From NCBI RefSeq assembly GCF_015553355.1, contig NZ_JADNGN010000016.1, positions 1-41,587 of the forward strand: a stretch of DNA of 41,587 nucleotides, read 5' to 3'. Below are positions 25,141-31,316 of this stretch, in pieces. Position 1 is the stretch's first letter. Each line of letters starts with the position of its first letter. A model generated the notes under the pieces. The model was given only the letters and a program-made list of their open reading frames with translations, had not been told where the DNA came from and searched no databases. A program made the position numbers and the translations under genes. The stretch is from Collinsella aerofaciens. Its GTDB lineage: Bacteria > Actinomycetota > Coriobacteriia > Coriobacteriales > Coriobacteriaceae.

Positions 25141-25163
25141 GTGGGCGGCATAGGGCTGCCCAC
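25141..25163 (+). terminator. Intercistronic hairpin before the lyase gene
   Basis: GTGGGCGGC, loop ATAGG, GCTGCCCAC: 9 pairs with one G-T. No T tract. It sits 22 bases upstream of the lyase start and just ahead of its ribosome site (CTAAGGAG). Confidence 0.5.
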
Positions 25164-25184
25164 CAGACAACTAAGGAGATTCTT

Positions 25185-26105
25185 GTGGCAACTCAGAAAT
25201 TCACCGGCGTTATCCCTCCCGTCGTTGTTCCCGATACCGAAGATCACCAGCTCGACGTTGCCTCCTTTGAGCGCAGCATCAACCGCATGATCGATGCCGG
25301 CGTCGATGGCCTGTTCTTCTTGGGATCCTCGGGCGAGGTCGTCTTCTCCACCGACGAGCGCCGTCGCCAGATTATCGCCGAGGCCGTTCGTATCGTCGAC
25401 CACCGTGTGCCTGTTCTGGTCGGCATCATCGATACCGAGACCGAGCGCATGATTGAGCACGGCAAGGTCGCCCAGGAGCTGGGCGCCGATGCCCTCGTCG
25501 CCACCTGCCCGTTCTATGCCCTGCAGGGCATGACCGAGGTCGAGGAGCACTTCCGTATCCTGCACGAGGAGCTTGACCTGCCCATCTTCGCCTATGACAT
25601 TCCCGTCTGCGTTCACACCAAGCTCCCCTGGAAGCTCCTTGCCAAGCTCGGCGCCGAGGGCGTCCTTGCTGGCGTCAAGGATTCCTCGGGTGATGACATC
25701 TCGTTCCGCTACCTCGTTCAGGAGAACGAGAAGAACGGCCATCCGATGAGCATTCTCACCGGTCACGAGGTTGTTGTCGACGGCGCCTACCTCGGTGGCG
25801 CCGACGGTTCCGTCCCGGGTCTCGCCAACGTTGAGCCCGAGGGCTACGTGCGTCAGTGGAAGGCCGCTCAGGCTGGTGACTGGGCTACCGTCAAGGCCGA
25901 GCAGGATCGCCTCAATGAGATTTCGCACATCTGGGATGTCACCTCGGGCGTCCAGGGCTATGCCGGTGGCGTCGGCGCCTTCAAGACCGCTATGAACCTC
26001 ATGGGCATCTTCGACAGCCCGACCATGCCGCGCCCGGTGAAGGCCATGACCGGCGAGAACGTCGAGGCGATTAAGAAGGTCCTCCAGGACAACGGTCTCC
26101 TGTAA
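25185..26105 (+). CDS. nanA: N-acetylneuraminate lyase-like class I aldolase (DHDPS/NAL family)
   Basis: Predicted to cleave N-acetylneuraminate into ManNAc and pyruvate via a Schiff base. The 306-residue TIM barrel shows GSSGE (residues 47-51; NAL usually GSTGE, DHDPS GTTGE), FST-DERR, the Tyr of YDIP (Tyr137) and the Schiff-base Lys in GVKDSSGD (Lys165). The start is GTG 25185, 6 bases after CTAAGGAGAT; upstream open frame to 25101 lacks support. The family also holds dihydrodipicolinate synthase and other 2-keto acid aldolases, and sequence alone does not settle it; the neighbours NanE, a ROK kinase, a Sat-type importer and an acetyl esterase make NAL by far the best call. A long inverted repeat begins 3 bases after the stop. 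Confidence 0.83.
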   Translation: MATQKFTGVIPPVVVPDTEDHQLDVASFERSINRMIDAGVDGLFFLGSSGEVVFSTDERRRQIIAEAVRIVDHRVPVLVGIIDTETERMIEHGKVAQELGADALVATCPFYALQGMTEVEEHFRILHEELDLPIFAYDIPVCVHTKLPWKLLAKLGAEGVLAGVKDSSGDDISFRYLVQENEKNGHPMSILTGHEVVVDGAYLGGADGSVPGLANVEPEGYVRQWKAAQAGDWATVKAEQDRLNEISHIWDVTSGVQGYAGGVGAFKTAMNLMGIFDSPTMPRPVKAMTGENVEAIKKVLQDNGLL

Positions 26106-26108
26106 AGC

Positions 26109-26203
26109 TTCCCCGGGCACCCGATCTTGGGGCTCAAGCGGTCGAGCGTGACCCATTAGGTCAACGCCCGACCGCTTTCACCCCAACCTCGGGCACCCGG
26201 GAA
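26109..26203 (+). repeat. Long imperfect inverted repeat (hairpin) after the lyase gene
   Basis: Arms of about 45 bases, 26109-26153 and 26159-26203, pair around a 5-base loop CATTA. Perfect blocks include AAGCGGTCG/CGACCGCTT, TTGGGG/CCCCAA and CCCGA/TCGGG, with scattered 1-3 base mismatches. It is far longer than a normal terminator and has no T tract. It starts 3 bases after the nanA stop. Confidence 0.75.
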
Positions 26204-26214
26204 ACCTTTACCAA

Positions 26215-26240
26215 GCTGCGGCGATAACGCAGCCTTCATT
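26215..26240 (+). terminator. Second small hairpin before the ROK kinase gene
   Basis: GCTGCG (26215-26220), loop of 7, CGCAGC (26228-26233), followed by CTTCATTT and, further on, TTGTTTTTT at 26251-26259. Weak terminator or attenuator candidate. Confidence 0.35.
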
Positions 26241-26276
26241 TCCTGTAGTTGTTTTTTATCTCCTAAGGAGAGCGAC

Positions 26277-27242
26277 ATGGAGAACAAGTACGTCTGCTCT
26301 GTCGATATCGGCGGAACTAAGATCGCGACTGCCATCATGGAGTACCCGGCTGACGGCAGCGTGCCTCATCCCGTTTTTGAGGCCGAGGTTCCCACTGAGG
26401 CCCAAGAGGGCGGCGAGGCCGTCTTCCAGCGTATCGAGGCGTCCATCAAGGCTGCTCTCGAGGCGAATCCCGATGTCGAGGTCCTTGGCGTCGGCATCGG
26501 TGCCGCCGGCGTCGTCGATCCCAAGACGGGCGCCATCGCGTATGCCAACGAGATCATGCCCGGCTGGTCCGGCGTTCAGTTGGGGCCGCGCCTGCGCGAG
26601 GACCTCGGTCTTCCCGTTGCCGTCGTAGGCGACGTGCAGGCTCATGCTCTGGGTGAGGCCCACTGGGGCGTCGGCAAGGGCAAGTTCTCCGTCTTGTGTC
26701 TTGGCATCGGTACGGGCATCGGCGGCGCATATGTCGAGAACGGCCGCGTGATGCAGGGCTTCCATGGTGCTGCCGGTCATATGGGCCACATCGAGTGCTC
26801 GGCTGCCGCCGGCATTCCCTGCGCCTGCGGGCGTTCCGGCCATCTGGAGTCGGTTGCTTCGGGCACTTCCATTGGTCGTATGTACGATGAGCGCTTTGGC
26901 CGCGTCGACCCCAGCCGTCCTTCGGTCGGTCGCGATGTAAACGACCTGTGCCGCGCGGGCGACGCAAAGGCGACTGAGGTCATCCATGATGCCGGCTTTG
27001 CACTGGGCGCCAGCTTAGGCTCGCTCGCCAACATCTTGGACCCCGAGGTCATCGTGCTTTCGGGCGGCGTGATTCACCAGGGTCCCGATTGGCGTTCGCA
27101 GACGTGGAAGGATTCGGTGCACGAGGGCTATGCCAGCCAGGCGCTCGACCCGCTTCAGGACACACCGATCCTCATCGGGTCTCTGGAGGGCGACGCGCCG
27201 CTTATCGGTGCCGCTGAGCATCTTCTTGCCTCGTTGAAGTAA
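26277..27242 (+). CDS. nanK: ROK family sugar kinase, probable N-acetylmannosamine kinase
   Basis: A cytoplasmic ATP-dependent sugar kinase predicted to phosphorylate ManNAc to ManNAc-6-P. The 321-residue protein has the ROK phosphate motif DIGGTKIATAIM (10-21), GIGAAGVVDP, the catalytic Asp in VVGDVQAHALGEA (Asp119), GIGTGIGGAYV, GAAGHMGHIE and CACGRSGHLE. No N-terminal HTH is present, so it is a kinase, not a ROK repressor. Two differences from the ROK consensus: the Glu of the ExGH motif is His (GHMGH), and the third Cys of CxCGxxGCxE is His (CACGRSGHLE), leaving a possible Cys2-His2 zinc site. The start ATG 26277 follows CTAAGGAGAG. ManNAc specificity comes from context; glucose or GlcNAc kinase activity is the alternative. 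Confidence 0.8.
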   Translation: MENKYVCSVDIGGTKIATAIMEYPADGSVPHPVFEAEVPTEAQEGGEAVFQRIEASIKAALEANPDVEVLGVGIGAAGVVDPKTGAIAYANEIMPGWSGVQLGPRLREDLGLPVAVVGDVQAHALGEAHWGVGKGKFSVLCLGIGTGIGGAYVENGRVMQGFHGAAGHMGHIECSAAAGIPCACGRSGHLESVASGTSIGRMYDERFGRVDPSRPSVGRDVNDLCRAGDAKATEVIHDAGFALGASLGSLANILDPEVIVLSGGVIHQGPDWRSQTWKDSVHEGYASQALDPLQDTPILIGSLEGDAPLIGAAEHLLASLK

Positions 27243-27258
27243 ACGTATCTGCTGTAGG

Positions 27259-27289
27259 AGCCTCCCGAGACAACACGCCTCGGGAGGCT
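27259..27289 (+). terminator. Intercistronic hairpin before nanE
   Basis: AGCCTCCCGAG, 9-base loop, CTCGGGAGGCT: perfect 11-bp stem, followed by GTTCTG, no T tract. It lies between the ROK kinase gene and the nanE ribosome site (GAGAAAGG). Confidence 0.6.
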
Positions 27290-27312
27290 GTTCTGAGAAA
27301 GGTTACAGCCTT

Positions 27313-27999
27313 ATGACCGTCGATCCTTTGATTCAATCCCTGAAGGGTAAGCTCGTCGTGAGCGTTCAGGCGTATATGGGCGAGCCACTTCGTACGCCCG
27401 AGACCATGGCTCAAATGTCTCGCGCTTGCGAGCTTGGCGGCGCCGCCGCCATTCGCTGTCAGGGCCTTGCCGACATTGCCGCCATTAAGGGTCGCTGTGA
27501 GATCCCCGTCATCGGCCTGTGGAAGGATGGACACGAGGGCGTTTACATCACGCCGACGCTGCGTCACGCTCGCGCCTGCGTTGCCGCGGGTGCCGATATC
27601 GTGGCGATCGATGCCACCGATCGTCCGCGTCCCGATGGCAAGACCGTCGAGGACACCTTCCGTCCGCTGCACGAGGAGGGTGTGCTCCTGATGGCGGATT
27701 GTGCCACCATCGAGGACATTCGCCGTGCTGTCGACATGGGCTTCGACCTGGTGTCCACCACGCTTTCTCATGGTGTCGCCGCCATCGACTGCACCATGGC
27801 CGACGGTCCCGATCTGCCGCTCCTGCGTCAGGCGACCGAGGAATTCCCCGGTCTTCCCATCATCTGCGAGGGCCGCGTGCACACGCCCGAGGAGGCTCGC
27901 GCCGCGATCGATGCTGGAGCTTGGGCCGTTGTCGTCGGCACCGCCATCACGCACCCCACGAGTATTACGAGTTGGTTCAAGGCTGCGCTTGAGGCGTAA
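27313..27999 (+). CDS. nanE: N-acetylmannosamine-6-phosphate 2-epimerase
   Basis: NanE converts ManNAc-6-P to GlcNAc-6-P, feeding amino sugar breakdown. The 228-residue TIM-barrel protein carries the family blocks KLVVSVQA, AAAIRCQGLADI, IPVIGLWK, VAIDATDRPRP, LMADCATIED, EGRVHTPEEARAAIDAGA and VVVGTAITHPTSIT. Length matches other NanE proteins. The start at ATG 27313 follows GAGAAAGG. This is the most specific marker in the locus that it is a ManNAc/sialic acid pathway, since NanE has few other roles. It is the last gene of the nan block; nagA and nagB, needed to reach fructose-6-P, are not in the window. Confidence 0.93.
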   Translation: MTVDPLIQSLKGKLVVSVQAYMGEPLRTPETMAQMSRACELGGAAAIRCQGLADIAAIKGRCEIPVIGLWKDGHEGVYITPTLRHARACVAAGADIVAIDATDRPRPDGKTVEDTFRPLHEEGVLLMADCATIEDIRRAVDMGFDLVSTTLSHGVAAIDCTMADGPDLPLLRQATEEFPGLPIICEGRVHTPEEARAAIDAGAWAVVVGTAITHPTSITSWFKAALEA

Positions 28000-28026
28000 G
28001 ACAGGCCTCGTATCCGCTTGGGGCGG

Positions 28027-28089
28027 TATACTCAATATAGGCAATTGACCGCGCGGGATCCGGGTTGCTGGGTCCCGCGCTTGTTTTTG
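28027..28089 (+). terminator. Terminator/attenuator-like hairpin in front of rapZ
   Basis: GCGCGGGATCC (28051-28061), loop GGGTTGCT, GGGTCCCGCGC (28070-28080), then TTGTTTTT: 11 pairs with one T-G plus a T tract. It can simply end the nan operon. A -10-like TATACT (28027-28032) lies just upstream, so if that promoter is real, the hairpin would sit in the rapZ leader and act as an attenuator. The hairpin is certain; its role is not. Confidence 0.7.
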
Positions 28090-28100
28090 GGAGGCAGCAC

Positions 28101-29021
28101 ATGCAAAAGGGAGATGCCATGGATGCGGCGGAGCGCTCGGAGCGCATCCCTGATATCGTCATCATCACCGGAATGTCCGGATCGGGCCGCACACAGGCCA
28201 TGCACGTGTTCGAGGACATGGGCTATTTTTGCATTGATAACCTGCCTCCGCGTCTCATCGCCCAGCTTGCCGAGCTCGTCGGCATCAATACGGGCGTGGG
28301 CAGGCATCTCGCCGTCACCTGCGATTTGCGTAGCCAGGGACTGTTTGACGAGTTGCTCGATGCGGTCGCCGCGCTCGAAGAACGCGAGATGAGCTGCGAC
28401 ATCGTGTTCCTGGAGGCTTCTGACGAGGTGCTGATTCGTCGCTACAGCGAAAATCGCCGCCGTCATCCCATTGCCAAGCCGGGGGAGACTACGGCCGATG
28501 CCATTCAGCGCGAGCGCCTTCAGCTGCAGGGCGTGCGCGATCGAGCCGATATGATTATCGACACGAGCCGTCTGCGCACCTCTGCGCTGCGCAACAAGCT
28601 ACGTATGGCATTTTCCGAACTGTCCGACCAACAGCTCATGGACGTCCATGTGTTCTCGTTTGGCTTTAAGCACGGCATGCCCGTCGAGGCGGACATTATG
28701 ATCGACGTTCGCTTCCTGCCCAATCCGTTCTACGATCCCGAGATGCGCACCATGACCGGCCTCGATAAGAAGGTCTCCGATTTTGTCTTAGACCATCCCA
28801 AGACCCAGGAGTTTTGGAAGGCTTGGACGCAGCTGCTCGATACGGTCATGCCGGGATATATCGCAGAGGGTAAGCCGCAGCTTTCCATTGCCATCGGCTG
28901 CACGGGTGGACAGCACCGAAGCGTTGCCATTGCCGAGGCTACGGCCCGCTACCTGGAGGGTGCTCAGTACCACGTGAGCATTTCCCATCGCGACCTGTCG
29001 CGCGCGAACACGAAAGCATAG
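28101..29021 (+). CDS. rapZ: RapZ/YvcJ family nucleotide-binding protein
   Basis: RapZ proteins bind nucleotides and, in enterobacteria, RNA and GlcN-6-P signals; the role in actinobacteria is not settled. The 306-residue protein has a P-loop GMSGSGRT (Lys of Walker A replaced by Arg, as is common in actinobacterial members), FEDMGYFCIDNLPP, DVRFLPNPFY, and the C-terminal RNA-binding-type block IGCTGGQHRSVAIAE. Two in-frame ATGs each have a ribosome site: 28101 (GGGAGG) and 28119 (AAAGGGAG); I use the first. It is followed after 6 bases by whiA. In most actinobacteria yvcK lies between these two genes; it is absent here. Confidence 0.92.
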   Translation: MQKGDAMDAAERSERIPDIVIITGMSGSGRTQAMHVFEDMGYFCIDNLPPRLIAQLAELVGINTGVGRHLAVTCDLRSQGLFDELLDAVAALEEREMSCDIVFLEASDEVLIRRYSENRRRHPIAKPGETTADAIQRERLQLQGVRDRADMIIDTSRLRTSALRNKLRMAFSELSDQQLMDVHVFSFGFKHGMPVEADIMIDVRFLPNPFYDPEMRTMTGLDKKVSDFVLDHPKTQEFWKAWTQLLDTVMPGYIAEGKPQLSIAIGCTGGQHRSVAIAEATARYLEGAQYHVSISHRDLSRANTKA

Positions 29022-29027
29022 GCCTGC

Positions 29028-29957
29028 ATGTCGTTTACCGCCGAGGTGCGTGACGAGCTCGCGCGCTGCGAACCCGAATGTGAATACTGCGATTTGTCGA
29101 CGCTTGCCGCCCTGACGCGTGTGAGCGGTACACTTTCGCTGGCCGGCTCCGGGCGGTATCGTTTGACGGTCGCGACCGAGACGGGAGCCGTCGCGCGCAC
29201 GATGATCACGCTGACGCATCGCATTCTTAAGCTCAAAACGGAATTCACCGTTCGTAAATCGGTCTTGCATAAGGTCCGTAACTATCTCATTACCCTGCCC
29301 GATCAACCCGACCTGGACAAGGCTCTGGTGCTGCTGGGCATTCTAGACCGCAGGGGAGGGCTCGTTGCTGGTGTTCCCCGACACATCGTTGCCCGTCCCT
29401 GCTGCAGGCTTGCCTACATCCGCGGCGCGCTCATCGCGGGCGGCTTCGTGGCCGATCCACGCGGCGATTTTCATTTGGAGATCGCGGTGCAGGGCGAGCA
29501 ATATGCTAAGGGGCTTTGCGACCTGTTGGGGCAGATTGGGGTCCATGCTCGTGTTAATGCACGGCGGGGGTCATATGCCGTGTACATTAAGAGCGCCGAG
29601 GAAATCGAGCATCTATTAAAGCTGATTGGTGCCAAGCGCAGCGTTGCCGAGATTGAGGAGGCGCGCGCGGTCAAGTTGGTTAAGAACGATGTGAACCGTC
29701 GCGTGAACGCCGAGCTCGCCAACCAGACCAGAAGCGCCGGTGCTGCCCAACATCAGCTTGCGCTTATCGATGAGCTCGAGCAGCGCGGCCTTCGCGATGC
29801 GCTTCCGGATGCCTTGGCGGTCTTTTGCGACCTGCGCGAGCGCTATCCCGATCTGTCGCTGCGTGATTTAGGGGAGATGGCTGACCCTCCCTTGTCGAAG
29901 TCGGCCCTCTACCATCGTGTTTTACGGCTTGAAAAGCTCATTGAAGCAAACGGGTAG
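29028..29957 (+). CDS. whiA: WhiA DNA-binding regulator
   Basis: WhiA has an N-terminal degenerate LAGLIDADG homing endonuclease-like domain and a C-terminal helix-turn-helix. It controls sporulation in Streptomyces and is linked to cell division and chromosome segregation in non-sporulating Gram-positives. The 309-residue protein begins SFTAEVRDELARCEP, has CRLAYIRGALIAGGFVADP (LAGLIDADG-like), KLVKNDVNRRVNAE, and the HTH LSLRDLGEMADPPLSKSALYHRVLRL near the end. Full family length. ATG 29028 lies 6 bases after the rapZ stop with only a weak ribosome site, so translation is probably coupled. A 193-bp A/T-rich gap separates it from gap. Confidence 0.94.
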   Translation: MSFTAEVRDELARCEPECEYCDLSTLAALTRVSGTLSLAGSGRYRLTVATETGAVARTMITLTHRILKLKTEFTVRKSVLHKVRNYLITLPDQPDLDKALVLLGILDRRGGLVAGVPRHIVARPCCRLAYIRGALIAGGFVADPRGDFHLEIAVQGEQYAKGLCDLLGQIGVHARVNARRGSYAVYIKSAEEIEHLLKLIGAKRSVAEIEEARAVKLVKNDVNRRVNAELANQTRSAGAAQHQLALIDELEQRGLRDALPDALAVFCDLRERYPDLSLRDLGEMADPPLSKSALYHRVLRLEKLIEANG

Positions 29958-30002
29958 TTTAAAGTATCGACTTATATACGGATTTAGCTGCTATTTTACT
30001 CT

Positions 30003-30016
30003 TTAAAACGTTTTAA
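30003..30016 (+). promoter_or_regulatory. Perfect palindrome TTAAAACGTTTTAA upstream of gap (cre-like)
   Basis: A 14-base perfect palindrome with a central CG, resembling a LacI-family/CcpA-type operator: compared with TGWAANCGNTNWCA only positions 2 and 13 differ. It is about 135 bases before the gap start, in the A/T-rich 29958-30150 region, upstream of the likely promoter. The identity of any regulator is unknown. Confidence 0.45.
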
Positions 30017-30048
30017 CGTAAATTTGATTTTCAATTTCGACTATTCTC

Positions 30049-30078
30049 GTGAAATTCAAGTCCAAAAAAAGGTATATT
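30049..30078 (+). promoter_or_regulatory. Promoter candidate for gap
   Basis: GTGAAA (30049-30054) and TATATT (30073-30078) with an 18-base spacer in an A/T-rich region, about 72 bases before the gap start. By-eye match. Confidence 0.45.
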
Positions 30079-30150
30079 AGGCGAGTGGTTAGTTTGTGGG
30101 CCTCAACGGCGGGCGCTGTAGCTTGCGGGGGCCTTACGAAAGGAGACACA

Positions 30151-31176
30151 ATGGCAGTAAAGGTTGCTATTAACGGCTTCGGTCGCATCGGTCGTCTGGC
30201 TTTCCGTCAGATGTTCGGTCATGAGGGCTCCGAGATTGTCGCTATCAACGACCTCACCTCTCCCGATATGCTCGCTTACCTGCTGAAGTACGACTCCACG
30301 CAGGGCAACTACGCTCGCGATCACGAGGTCGTTGCTGGCGAGGATTCCATCACCGTTGACGGCAAGGAGATCAAGATCTACAAGGAGGCCGACGCCAACA
30401 ACCTGCCTTGGGGCGACCTCGACGTCGACGTCGTTCTCGAGTGCACCGGCTTCTACACCAGCAAGGCTAAGGCTCAGGCCCACATCAACGCTGGCGCCAA
30501 GAAGGTCGTCATCTCCGCTCCGGCCGGCAGCGATCTGCCCACCATCGTGTACAACGTCAACCACGAGACGCTGACCGCTGAGGACAACATCATCTCCGCT
30601 GCTTCCTGCACCACCAACTGCCTCGCCCCGATGGCCAAGGGTCTGAACGACTTCGCTCCCATCGTGTCCGGCATCATGACCACCATTCACGCCTGGACTG
30701 GCGACCAGATGCCGCTCGACGGCCCGCAGCGCAAGGGCAACAAGCGTCGTAGCCGCGCCTGCGCCGTCAACATCGTCCCCAACACCACCGGTGCTGCCAA
30801 GGCTATCGGCCTGGTTCTCCCCGAGCTCAACGGTAAGCTCATCGGTGCCGCCCAGCGCGTCCCGACGCCGACCGGCTCCATCACCAACCTCTACGCTGTC
30901 GTTGACAAGAAGGTCACCGTCGACGAGGTCAACGCCGCTATGAAGGCCTACGCTTCCACCATCTCCGAGACCTTCGGTTACAACGAGGACGACATCGTCT
31001 CCACCGACATCATCGGCGAGACCCACGGCTCCATCTTCGACGCCACTCAGACCATGTGCTCTGACCTCGGCAACGGCCAGACCCTCGTTCAGGTCACCTC
31101 TTGGTACGACAACGAGAACTCCTACACCTCTCAGATGGTCCGCACCATCAAGTACTTCGAGAAGTTCGTTGCTTAA
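30151..31176 (+). CDS. gap: Glyceraldehyde-3-phosphate dehydrogenase, type I
   Basis: Oxidises glyceraldehyde-3-P to 1,3-bisphosphoglycerate with NAD+ in glycolysis. The 341-residue protein has the N-terminal NAD fold [14 protein letters not shown], the NAD-selecting Asp in AINDLTSP (Asp34), the catalytic Cys in [14 protein letters not shown] (Cys153) and the C-terminal [16 protein letters not shown]. The start at ATG 30151 follows CGAAAGGAG; the same frame is open upstream without support. Codon use is strongly biased (few synonymous codons), as expected for a highly expressed gene. It has its own promoter region and is closed by a strong terminator, so it can be expressed apart from pgk-tpiA-gpmI. 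Confidence 0.98.
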   Translation: MAVKVAINGFGRIGRLAFRQMFGHEGSEIVAINDLTSPDMLAYLLKYDSTQGNYARDHEVVAGEDSITVDGKEIKIYKEADANNLPWGDLDVDVVLECTGFYTSKAKAQAHINAGAKKVVISAPAGSDLPTIVYNVNHETLTAEDNIISAASCTTNCLAPMAKGLNDFAPIVSGIMTTIHAWTGDQMPLDGPQRKGNKRRSRACAVNIVPNTTGAAKAIGLVLPELNGKLIGAAQRVPTPTGSITNLYAVVDKKVTVDEVNAAMKAYASTISETFGYNEDDIVSTDIIGETHGSIFDATQTMCSDLGNGQTLVQVTSWYDNENSYTSQMVRTIKYFEKFVA

Positions 31177-31215
31177 TTTAGCTTTTAGCGAATAGCTCGT
31201 TGAGCGTCTAAAGAA

Positions 31216-31260
31216 GGGCGCGGCCTCATAGGGCTTACACCCTAGGGTCGCGCCCTTTTT
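31216..31260 (+). terminator. Terminator after gap
   Basis: GGGCGCGGCC at 31216-31225 pairs with GGTCGCGCCC at 31246-31255 (one G-T); an inner stem TAGGG/CCCTA closes the loop; then TTTTT at 31256-31260. Strong intrinsic terminator. Confidence 0.85.
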
Positions 31261-31316
31261 ATAGGAAATCGTCTGCCGTAATGGGAGGCAGACACGTACG
31301 AAAGGTAGAAGCAAAC

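Noticed and set aside
28120-28200. Walker A Lys to Arg change in RapZ as loss of function
   Set aside because: Arg at this position is usual in actinobacterial RapZ proteins, so it is not an anomaly.
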